Of a stretch of 25,399 nucleotides of DNA, positions 24,101-25,399 are shown one piece after another. Origin of the DNA: Botryllus schlosseri. Taxonomy: Eukaryota; Chordata; Ascidiacea; Stolidobranchia; Styelidae. The stretch is from the NCBI GenBank assembly GCA_000444245.1, contig ATSW01010276.1, positions 1-25,399 on the forward strand, written 5' to 3'. Under the pieces are notes generated by a model. It made no database searches, had not been told where the DNA came from, and was given only the letters and a program-made list of their open reading frames with translations. Made by a program: the position numbers and the translations under genes. How positions within the stretch are numbered: position 1 is the first letter of the stretch; each line of letters begins with the position of its first letter.

Positions 24101-25255
24101 AAGAAGGATTTTCTTGTCTCAATAAAGAACAACGAGATAAGACTTGTGAAGATTATGAAGTTCGCTTTGCCTGTCCTAAAGGTGATTGGCTCATTCCTAA
24201 AACTTTATACTGTCATTTTGTCTTGCCGCTCGTCATTTTCGTCATGTTTCTTTGAATATATTCGCTTTCAGTTGCTTGATTATGACAAGTAACATTATGT
24301 TAGCTATAAATGGAACCTACAAACATTTGTATTTTAGTTTCATCTGATCCCACTGGGTACTCTTGGACTCCGTGGTTTGACAGAGACGATCCAAGTGCTA
24401 GTGGCGACCATGAGAAATTAAAGGATCTAAGGTAAGAAGTGCATCTGAAGAGTACAGCCACTATCTGAAGATATTAATCGTTAAGCACAAATGTCATGAA
24501 ATCAGTGCACCAGAATTTGATACAAAGTTCATTCAGGATCCAGTATTTAAAACACGAAACCAATATACCCAGTTTGACAAATTGTATGCTCGTTAAAATC
24601 AAATTTTTAGTCAAATAAACCAATTTATTCTGCTAGTGGTCATGTGGTTGAGTTTAAAATGAAATTTGGAACAAAGCCCGTCGCAAACCTCTCGGTAATT
24701 GCCTATTGATTCAATCATTATATCTTCATCGCAAGTAATCAAACACCATAAATAAACACGGGTATAGTTCAAGATATTGAGTAATGTGAAATTTTATTTC
24801 AGTTTCACTGCCAATATGTGTGAAATATATATGAATATTTGATTGTGTATTTAGAAGCTGTATTTTCAAATTACAACATTTTAATTTACAGGAAAGAAAA
24901 TCCAAATAAGATTTGTGAAGAACCAAATAAAATTGAAGCTAGGCTGGTAAAAACCAAGAAACCTTCTGAAAGCGCTGGAGAAAAAGTATCGATGGATGCA
25001 AAAACAGGATTTTCTTGTCTCAATAAAGACCAGCGAGACAAGCGTTGTGAAGATTATGAAGTTCGATTCTCTTGCCCCGACGGTAAATATACCTCATCCA
25101 ACACAACCAACGCATGTATATTGTATAGTGAAAACATTTCTTATTTAAACTGTACTTATAATTTTAGAATCAGATCCCTCCACTGAATGGACCAAATGGT
25201 TTGACAGAGACGATCCATCAGCTACTGGCGACCATGAAAAACTAGAGAAACTAAG
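1..25255 (+). CDS. Giant modular extracellular protein gene (Calx-beta / VWD / VWA-EGF / WxxW), partial at both ends
   Basis: I see 65 exons joined by GT-AG introns, with splice phases that match at every junction and open frames throughout. They total 10,076 coding bases, about 3,358 residues. Domain order: 14 Calx-beta, D assembly (VWD-C8-TIL-E) x2, VWA, EGF, VWA, EGF, VWA, then at least three WxxW domains. All Calx-beta exons are bounded by phase-1 introns, so they are symmetric modules that can be duplicated without frame damage. Cys-rich D, EGF and WxxW domains place the protein in the secretory pathway, so an extracellular matrix or mucus role is inferred. I do not recognise a named gene: the D assemblies resemble zonadhesin, tectorin and mucins, and the WxxW modules resemble CysD of gel-forming mucins and CILP. 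No methionine start or terminal stop is in the window. One gene is favoured over several because no phase break, stop or polyadenylation region interrupts the chain. Confidence 0.85.
284..328 (+). CDS. 45-nt linker exon, copy 1
   Basis: A phase 1-1 exon encoding 15 residues ([15 protein letters not shown]) between an A-type and a B-type Calx-beta domain. It has a good pyrimidine tract and tag acceptor before 284 and a gtaag donor after 328. Equivalent 45-nt exons lie at 1374-1418 and 2634-2678, so it belongs to the A-linker-B repeat unit. No domain is recognised. It is acidic and probably a flexible hinge. Confidence 0.8.
388..804 (+). CDS. Calx-beta domain 2 (B type)
   Basis: Two exons, 388-531 (144 nt) and 592-804 (213 nt), separated by a 60-nt intron. 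The first half contains [19 protein letters not shown] and the REGDSSKP loop. The second contains [14 protein letters not shown], the acidic [14 protein letters not shown] segment and a closing IVITDS strand. The acceptor region reads tagaag, a NAGNAG site, so the first residue can be gained or lost without frame change; I chose the upstream AG after the T run. Identity with domain 4 ends at base 769, inside the second exon. Confidence 0.9.
867..1286 (+). CDS. Calx-beta domain 3 (A type)
   Basis: Exons 867-1016 (150 nt) and 1077-1286 (210 nt). The domain reads [17 protein letters not shown], the LRKGSLTKP loop and a [13 protein letters not shown] end to the first exon, then [17 protein letters not shown] and [16 protein letters not shown]. 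The 60-nt intron between the exons is a multiple of three and has no in-frame stop, so retention would insert 20 residues. Exon 2 is identical in DNA to 1-196 from its sixteenth base on. Confidence 0.9.
1374..1418 (+). CDS. 45-nt linker exon, copy 2
   Basis: Identical in DNA, as are its flanking introns, to 284-328. It is phase 1-1 and encodes 15 acidic residues between domains 3 and 4. Confidence 0.8.
1478..1894 (+). CDS. Calx-beta domain 4 (B type)
   Basis: Exons 1478-1621 and 1682-1894, the second copy of domain 2. They are identical to it through base 1859, then diverge in the last residues ([14 protein letters not shown] instead of [14 protein letters not shown]). The donor at 1895 (gttcgt) is weaker than the gtacgt after domain 2. 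The acceptor repeats the NAGNAG site seen in domain 2. Confidence 0.9.
1956..2377 (+). CDS. Calx-beta domain 5 (A type)
   Basis: Exons 1956-2105 (150 nt) and 2168-2377 (210 nt) with a 62-nt intron. It starts [19 protein letters not shown], has the A-type LRKGSLDKP loop and [12 protein letters not shown] exon end, then [10 protein letters not shown] and [18 protein letters not shown]. The exon lengths match domain 3 exactly although the DNA is clearly diverged, so the A-linker-B unit is an old repeat in which one unit has been copied again recently. Confidence 0.9.
2634..2678 (+). CDS. 45-nt linker exon, copy 3
   Basis: Phase 1-1 exon encoding [15 protein letters not shown] plus a split Gly codon. 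It has the same size and place as the other two linker exons but a diverged sequence. The acceptor is gattttcag and the donor is gtagtt. Confidence 0.75.
2737..3170 (+). CDS. Calx-beta domain 6 (B type)
   Basis: Exons 2737-2880 (144 nt) and 2943-3170 (228 nt). The acceptor chosen is the ttttaaag before 2737, because the AG at 2721-2722 would break the frame. The domain reads [18 protein letters not shown], the LRDGDTSEP loop, [29 protein letters not shown] and IIIDDKDD. The last exon is 15 nt longer than its B-type paralogues and adds a short polar tail (KKTVTDT) where the A-linker-B array ends and the C-D array begins. Confidence 0.9.
3171..3658. other. Intron, 488 nt, no recognised content
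   Basis: This separates the A-linker-B array from the C-D array. It is AT-rich, with no ORF, RNA or repeat that I can support. It is the first long intron in the window. Confidence 0.7.
3659..4066 (+). CDS. Calx-beta domain 7 (C type), carries an RGD
   Basis: Exons 3659-3796 (138 nt) and 3860-4066 (207 nt). The first half reads [18 protein letters not shown], then [12 protein letters not shown]. The conserved basic-x-G-D loop here happens to spell Arg-Gly-Asp, at 3736-3744. The second half holds [29 protein letters not shown] (including an N-E-T glycosylation sequon) and a closing IRITDEAD. The 63-nt intron is a multiple of three with no in-frame stop; retention would add 21 residues. Confidence 0.9.
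4067..4516. other. Intron, 450 nt, no recognised content
   Basis: AT-rich, with only short chance ORFs on either strand and no terminal repeats seen. Confidence 0.7.
4517..5041 (+). CDS. Calx-beta domain 8 (D type)
   Basis: Exons 4517-4666 (150 nt) and 4838-5041 (204 nt) with a 171-nt intron. It reads [19 protein letters not shown], the [11 protein letters not shown] loop and [11 protein letters not shown], then [17 protein letters not shown] and [15 protein letters not shown]. The usual DD of the calcium site is DN here, so the site may be weakened. NST near the end of exon 1 is a glycosylation sequon. Confidence 0.88.
5109..5511 (+). CDS. Calx-beta domain 9 (C type)
   Basis: Exons 5109-5246 (138 nt) and 5305-5511 (207 nt) with a 58-nt intron, the same exon sizes as domains 7 and 11. 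It reads [19 protein letters not shown], the [10 protein letters not shown] loop, then [20 protein letters not shown] and [17 protein letters not shown]. The DDE acidic cluster and N-E-T sequon are intact. Confidence 0.9.
5512..5982. other. Intron, 471 nt, no recognised content
   Basis: T-rich and AT-rich. Open frames at 5600-5797 and 5807-6043 are not supported as coding; the second merely overlaps the start of the next exon in the wrong frame. Confidence 0.65.
5983..6652 (+). CDS. Calx-beta domain 10 (D type)
   Basis: Exons 5983-6132 (150 nt) and 6446-6652 (207 nt). The first reads [18 protein letters not shown], the [10 protein letters not shown] loop and [11 protein letters not shown]. 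The second reads [34 protein letters not shown] and [10 protein letters not shown]. The intron between them (6133-6445, 313 nt) holds nothing I recognise. Confidence 0.9.
6653..7246. other. Intron, 594 nt, short inverted repeat only
   Basis: AT-rich. A 10-base inverted repeat (atcccaacat at 6748-6757 and its complement at 6913-6922) encloses about 155 bases. It is too short to call an element. Otherwise I see nothing. Confidence 0.6.
7247..7646 (+). CDS. Calx-beta domain 11 (C type)
   Basis: Exons 7247-7384 (138 nt) and 7440-7646 (207 nt) with a 55-nt intron, the shortest in the window. It reads [19 protein letters not shown], the [10 protein letters not shown] loop, then [11 protein letters not shown]-type strands ([20 protein letters not shown]), [16 protein letters not shown] and a closing IRIMDDSD. 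The N-E-T sequon of C-type domains is conserved. Confidence 0.9.
7647..7958. other. Intron, 312 nt, mostly a hAT relic
   Basis: More than half of this intron is the short hAT-like element at 7691-7875 with its target duplications. The remainder holds nothing recognisable besides the next acceptor. Confidence 0.7.
7691..7875 (-). mobile_element. Non-autonomous Tol2-like hAT element (MITE), 185 bp
   Basis: The right end, read on the minus strand, begins CAGAGGTGG, the terminus typical of Tol2-like hAT elements. It then carries cagtaacaaagtactt, closely matching the right end of the element at 20738-21298. The left end (cgacggtgg) matches CAGAGGTGG at 6 of 9 bases. An exact 8-bp target duplication, atcatacc, flanks it at 7683-7690 and 7876-7883; 8 bp is the hAT hallmark. 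It has no transposase frame. The intact duplication suggests a fairly young insertion. Confidence 0.75.
7959..8699 (+). CDS. Calx-beta domain 12 (D type)
   Basis: Exons 7959-8108 (150 nt) and 8502-8699 (198 nt). It reads [19 protein letters not shown], the [10 protein letters not shown] loop and [11 protein letters not shown], then [14 protein letters not shown] and [16 protein letters not shown]. The second exon is 9 nt shorter than in domain 10, partly from a shorter loop between DD and EGNE. It ends the C-D array. Confidence 0.9.
8109..8501. other. Intron, 393 nt, holds the only ambiguous base
   Basis: The single N of the window is at 8357. A small hairpin-like inverted pair (tgaaatgaat and its complement) lies near 8200-8250. 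Nothing else is recognised. Confidence 0.65.
8700..9065. other. Intron, 366 nt, no recognised content
   Basis: AT-rich with no supportable feature. It separates the C-D array from the divergent Calx-beta domains. Confidence 0.7.
9066..9092 (+). CDS. 27-nt micro-exon, Gly/Pro linker
   Basis: Phase 1-1 exon encoding GQPDDGLHP plus a split Gly codon, with a gccag acceptor and gtacgt donor. It keeps the frame between domains 12 and 13. It resembles in size and composition the micro-exons at 11510-11533 and 18011-18031, which also sit at module borders. Skipping it would be silent for the frame. Confidence 0.65.
9155..9967 (+). CDS. Divergent Calx-beta domain 13 with two cysteines
   Basis: Exons 9155-9361 (207 nt) and 9818-9967 (150 nt). 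It reads [57 protein letters not shown], then [20 protein letters not shown] and KVIIDEDLQ. The intron falls after the EFKPG strand, not after the ATG position used by other domains, so the exon sizes are reversed. Cys in CYTG and in AECF could pair, a feature resembling FRAS1/FREM-type Calx-beta domains. Its DYMP segment, absent from the other domains, is the classical Calx-beta form. Confidence 0.88.
9362..9817. other. Intron, 456 nt, no recognised content
   Basis: AT-rich. The chance ORFs on both strands have no domain similarity that I can see. Confidence 0.65.
10197..11451 (+). CDS. Calx-beta domain 14 (last)
   Basis: Exons 10197-10346 (150 nt) and 11242-11451 (210 nt), split by an 895-nt intron at the usual ATG position. 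It reads [18 protein letters not shown], the [10 protein letters not shown] loop and LEEPTSATG, then [35 protein letters not shown] and [10 protein letters not shown]. Exon sizes match A-type domains, but no 45-nt linker follows. Confidence 0.9.
10347..11241. other. Intron, 895 nt, with a hAT-like relic
   Basis: It contains the element at 10548-10892. Flanking parts are AT-rich with no other recognised content. Confidence 0.65.
10548..10892 (-). mobile_element. Degraded hAT-like MITE, about 345 bp (CAGTGGTTC family)
   Basis: The right end, read on the minus strand, starts CAGTGGTTCTCAACC, followed by gactcatcg. The same sequence, with small differences, starts the element at 18410, so the two belong to one family. 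The left end has CAG followed, after a few extra bases, by ggttcccaa, matching the right end's ggttctcaa at 8 of 9. Candidate 8-bp target duplications are accttggc (10540-10547) and gccttgaa (10893-10900), matching at 5 of 8. It looks old and carries no transposase frame. Confidence 0.55.
11510..11533 (+). CDS. 24-nt micro-exon, Pro-rich linker
   Basis: Phase 1-1 exon encoding EPEVKQPP plus a split Gly codon, between the last Calx-beta domain and the first VWD domain. It has a strong ttcttttcag acceptor and a gtagat donor. Confidence 0.65.
11602..13136 (+). CDS. VWD domain 1 of D assembly 1
   Basis: Exons 11602-11744, 11856-11960, 12365-12536, 12598-12694 and 12978-13136. The start reads [20 protein letters not shown] with SCRYLL. 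The canonical GDPH is replaced by NGRH, as in GGRHF-type VWD domains of lipid-transfer proteins. Later come the [10 protein letters not shown] and VDGEIVNLP strands, [17 protein letters not shown] and the hallmark [13 protein letters not shown], which supplies the family's calcium-binding acidic loop. The last exon can start at 12978 or, in the same frame, at 12999; I prefer the first for its better pyrimidine tract. The intron at 11961-12364 (404 nt) shows nothing. Confidence 0.88.
13346..13826 (+). CDS. C8 domain of D assembly 1
   Basis: Exons 13346-13496 and 13700-13826. It is Cys-rich, with [45 protein letters not shown] and the [10 protein letters not shown] ending typical of C8 before a TIL domain. 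The donor after 13826 must be gtctgt for the next exon to be in the Cys-rich frame. It is weak; the stronger-looking gtaaaa four bases on would give the wrong phase. Confidence 0.8.
13882..14817 (+). CDS. TIL domain of D assembly 1
   Basis: Exons 13882-13995 and 14726-14817. It reads [35 protein letters not shown], then [13 protein letters not shown], which is the usual trypsin-inhibitor-like Cys pattern that follows C8. The 730-nt intron inside it (13996-14725) has no feature that I recognise. Confidence 0.88.
13996..14725. other. Intron, 730 nt, no recognised content
   Basis: AT-rich sequence inside the first TIL domain. I found no terminal repeats, RNA-like structure or coding sequence. 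Confidence 0.65.
14874..15015 (+). CDS. VWC-like E module of D assembly 1
   Basis: One exon that follows [11 protein letters not shown] of the TIL exon in phase 0. It reads [42 protein letters not shown], the short CxCxxG-like module that closes each D assembly in zonadhesin, tectorin and mucins. It ends in phase 1 at gtgagt. Confidence 0.85.
15016..15344. other. Intron, 329 nt, possible 21-nt micro-exon
   Basis: Bases 15264-15284 could be a phase 1-1 exon encoding a Gly/Pro-type linker (PGGINS), with an aactgtag acceptor and a weak gttatt donor. It would match the other module-border micro-exons, but I leave it out of the gene model. Only spliced transcripts could decide it. Confidence 0.3.
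15345..16621 (+). CDS. VWD domain 2 of D assembly 2
   Basis: Exons 15345-15484, 15772-15882, 15997-16149 and 16455-16621. The start reads [19 protein letters not shown] with GKCNYTL, the canonical GDPHY motif that VWD 1 lacks. Then come [48 protein letters not shown] and [19 protein letters not shown], an acidic calcium-type loop. The first two introns fall at the same alignment positions and phase 0 as in VWD 1, so the two D assemblies arose by duplication of an intron-bearing ancestor. A run of nine A bases (16611-16619) lies just before the last donor. Confidence 0.9.
16150..16454. other. Intron, 305 nt, no recognised content
   Basis: AT-rich sequence inside VWD 2, with nothing supportable. 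Confidence 0.7.
16681..17200 (+). CDS. C8 domain of D assembly 2
   Basis: Exon 16681-16825 and the first part of exon 17152-17312; the end coordinate is approximate. It reads [57 protein letters not shown]. This is a textbook C8 pattern (GPF..C, F..C..D.C, C, C.W). The 326-nt intron (16826-17151) has nothing recognisable. Confidence 0.9.
17200..17493 (+). CDS. TIL domain of D assembly 2
   Basis: The rest of exon 17152-17312 and exon 17372-17493. It reads [50 protein letters not shown], with the complete TIL Cys pattern including CxCxxGF. It then runs into GGYVSKG-like residues that start the E module. Confidence 0.9.
17494..17804. other. Intron, 311 nt, no recognised content
   Basis: T-rich sequence between TIL 2 and its E module, with nothing supportable. 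Confidence 0.7.
17805..17951 (+). CDS. VWC-like E module of D assembly 2
   Basis: One phase 1-1 exon of 147 nt: [44 protein letters not shown]. Its Cys spacing matches the E module at 14874-15015. It closes the second D assembly and is followed by a Pro-rich micro-exon. Confidence 0.87.
18011..18031 (+). CDS. 21-nt micro-exon, Pro-rich linker
   Basis: Phase 1-1 exon encoding DSPPPAP plus one base of a Pro codon, with an attttttttag-type acceptor and a gtaagt donor. It bridges D assembly 2 and VWA 1. Confidence 0.75.
18125..19303 (+). CDS. VWA domain 1, intact MIDAS
   Basis: Exons 18125-18258, 18809-19111 and 19174-19303. It reads [91 protein letters not shown]. The metal-ion-dependent adhesion site is complete: DxSxS, Thr in GGTKTG and Asp in VTDG. 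The fold and motifs resemble the VWA domains of collagens, matrilins and cochlin, which bind matrix ligands. The introns fall after GPK and GVK, both in phase 0. Confidence 0.93.
18259..18808. other. Intron, 550 nt, with a hAT-like relic
   Basis: It contains the element at 18410-18626. The rest is AT-rich with nothing recognised. Confidence 0.65.
18410..18626 (+). mobile_element. hAT-like MITE relic, about 217 bp (CAGTGGTTC family)
   Basis: The left end starts CAGTGGTTCC, then ctttttgactcatcg, the same terminus found inverted at 10892. The right end (tgcaccg) is only weakly complementary (cggtg against cagtg). An 8-bp target duplication candidate is ggttagac (18402-18409) and gattagac (18627-18634), 7 of 8 identical. 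There is no coding capacity. The right terminus is eroded, so the exact end is uncertain. Confidence 0.55.
19304..19769. other. Intron, 466 nt, no recognised content
   Basis: It separates VWA 1 from EGF 1. The open frame at 19457-19729 has no recognisable domain and is not supported. Confidence 0.65.
19770..19883 (+). CDS. EGF-like domain 1
   Basis: One phase 1-1 exon of 114 nt. It has six cysteines in the EGF order: [19 protein letters not shown], then [16 protein letters not shown]. The NGG.C and C.C..GF.G..C signatures are intact. It lacks the N-terminal D-x-D/N-E calcium consensus, so it is not a classical cbEGF. Confidence 0.95.
19884..20333. other. Intron, 450 nt, no recognised content
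   Basis: AT-rich sequence between EGF 1 and VWA 2, with nothing supportable. Confidence 0.65.
20334..21921 (+). CDS. VWA domain 2, intact MIDAS
   Basis: Exons 20334-20569, 21522-21713 and 21771-21921. It reads [39 protein letters not shown], then [47 protein letters not shown]. DxSxS, the Thr and the Asp of the metal site are present. The introns fall after SLVK and after RKESY, positions different from VWA 1. The second intron (21714-21770, 57 nt) is a multiple of three without stop, so retention would add 19 residues. Removing it gives an ungapped fit to VWA 1 and VWA 3, which is why I treat it as an intron. Confidence 0.92.
20570..21521. other. Intron, 952 nt, mostly a hAT element
   Basis: The longest intron in the window; 561 of its bases are the Tol2-like element at 20738-21298. 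The remaining flanks hold nothing recognisable. Confidence 0.7.
20738..21298 (+). mobile_element. Non-autonomous Tol2-like hAT element, 561 bp
   Basis: The left end begins CAGAGGTGGTAAAAGTTGTA and continues with ctcaattttaaattgaagta, the style of the Tol2 terminus (CAGAGGTG, then repeated tactcaa and aagta motifs). The right end catatctg complements CAGAGGTG at 6 of 8 bases. The 8-bp flanks are gtcatgag (20730-20737) and gtcacgag (21299-21306), 7 of 8 identical. Subterminal aagtact repeats are frequent. No transposase frame is present, so it would need a hAT transposase in trans. Confidence 0.75.
21922..22712. other. Intron, 791 nt, with a foldback-like element
   Basis: It contains the inverted-repeat element at 22075-22400. 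Otherwise it is AT-rich with no coding or RNA feature seen. Confidence 0.65.
22075..22400. mobile_element. Foldback-like MITE with 32-bp inverted repeats, about 326 bp
   Basis: The left arm (22075-22106) and the right arm (22369-22400) are reverse complements at 28 of 32 positions, sharing TTTTGTGTGTGC and AAGAGTTAACG. About 262 bases lie between them, with no ORF. I could not find a convincing target-site duplication, so the superfamily is unassigned. Such a long imperfect inverted repeat is unlikely by chance. Confidence 0.6.
22713..22826 (+). CDS. EGF-like domain 2
   Basis: One phase 1-1 exon of exactly 114 nt, like EGF 1. It reads [20 protein letters not shown]-like residues (the first is the split codon), then [16 protein letters not shown]. 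Six cysteines and the NGG.C and GF.G..C signatures are present. EGF plus VWA occurs twice in a row, suggesting duplication of a two-domain unit. Confidence 0.95.
   Translation, partial: RVLALLIHVKMAARAQKQKTPDSPVNARTGSKGLNAN
22887..23462 (+). CDS. VWA domain 3, degenerate MIDAS, single exon
   Basis: One uninterrupted phase 1-1 exon of 576 nt. It reads [90 protein letters not shown]. It aligns over its whole length to VWA 1 and 2, but the metal site is altered at all three motifs: DxSxS begins with Glu (22943-22945), GGTKTG is GGRRIS, and the Asp of TDG is Val (23258-23260). The frame is intact, so the fold is probably kept for a metal-independent or structural role. Confidence 0.93.
23463..23830. 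other. Intron, 368 nt, no recognised content
   Basis: T-rich sequence between VWA 3 and the WxxW array. The open frame at 23613-23849 is not supported as coding. Confidence 0.65.
23831..24181 (+). CDS. Mucin2_WxxW domain 1
   Basis: Exons 23831-23924 (94 nt, phase 1 to 2) and 23991-24181 (191 nt, phase 2 to 1). The signature reads [19 protein letters not shown], followed by [26 protein letters not shown] and [11 protein letters not shown]. This is the WxxW (CysD) module of MUC2, MUC5 and CILP. In mucins the module contributes to non-covalent network formation. The intron in the middle splits an Arg codon. Confidence 0.93.
24338..25082 (+). CDS. Mucin2_WxxW domain 2
   Basis: Exons 24338-24431 (94 nt) and 24892-25082 (191 nt), the same sizes and phases as copy 1. 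It reads [19 protein letters not shown], then the second exon with 51 of 63 residues identical to copy 1. The 460-nt intron (24432-24891) holds nothing recognisable. Confidence 0.93.
24432..24891. other. Intron, 460 nt, no recognised content
   Basis: AT-rich sequence inside WxxW copy 2, much longer than the 66-nt intron at the same position in copy 1. No repeat ends were found to explain the difference. Confidence 0.65.
25168..25255 (+). CDS. Mucin2_WxxW domain 3, first exon only
   Basis: An 88-nt exon, phase 1 to 2, reading [19 protein letters not shown] and EKLEKLR with a split Arg codon, then gtaaga. Its partner exon (191 nt, expected to start with a GAAAGAAAATCC-like sequence) is not found in the last 144 bases, so the gene continues past the window. 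Confidence 0.9.
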
Positions 25256-25399
25256 GTAAGATGAGGGCCACTTTCAACTGATAATCACAGGAGATTGGAA
25301 AAGCAAATTGGATAACTTATTCTAATTTCATAATTTTTAACTCATTGTTATCTTTATTATAACACTCCTGCCTCCATATTGGTGGGCGTACTACCTTAG

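Noticed and set aside
1-25399. tRNA genes, CRISPR arrays, bacterial operon signals, retroelements
   Set aside because: I scanned both strands for tRNA box B-like motifs, spaced direct repeats, long terminal repeats and reverse transcriptase motifs and found none that I could support.

Overview
The window is AT-rich animal (metazoan) DNA. It is filled by the interior of one very large, intron-rich gene on the + strand, and neither end of the gene is inside the window. I could chain 65 exons from base 1 to base 25255. Every splice phase agrees from one exon to the next, and no exon contains an in-frame stop. The exons sum to 10,076 coding bases, about 3,358 residues. No start codon, signal peptide, membrane segment, stop codon or poly(A) site is in view. 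Many introns are only 55-63 nt and sit among others of 200-950 nt. Together with the domain content this suggests a compact-genome invertebrate, possibly a tunicate of the Ciona type, but that assignment is a guess.

Layout. (1) Bases 1-11451 encode 14 Calx-beta domains, the first cut by the window edge. They form higher-order repeats: three units of A domain, 15-residue linker and B domain (1-3170), then three units of C domain and D domain (3659-8699), then two divergent domains (9155-11451). Within the first block, bases 1-769 and 1091-1859 appear identical, introns included, which indicates a very recent tandem duplication of one 1,090-bp unit or an assembly artefact. (2) Bases 11602-17951 encode two von Willebrand D assemblies, each VWD, C8, TIL and a VWC-like E module, as in zonadhesin, tectorin and gel-forming mucins. 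(3) Bases 18125-23462 encode VWA, EGF, VWA, EGF, VWA. The first two VWA domains keep the DxSxS metal-binding motif; the third has lost it. (4) Bases 23831-25255 begin a tandem array of Mucin2_WxxW (CysD-type) domains, with two complete copies and half of a third before the window ends. Micro-exons of 21-27 nt rich in Pro and Gly mark several module borders.

The domain set points to a secreted, disulfide-rich, calcium-dependent matrix or mucus protein: Calx-beta repeats as a Ca-stiffened rod, D assemblies for covalent polymerisation, VWA and EGF for adhesion, and WxxW domains as in mucins. This is inference from domain families; no function is shown directly.

No RNA gene, CRISPR array, retroelement or minus-strand gene could be supported. 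The introns hold at least four non-autonomous hAT-type DNA transposon relics (two Tol2-like, two with a CAGTGGTTC-type end) and one foldback-like element with 32-bp inverted repeats.
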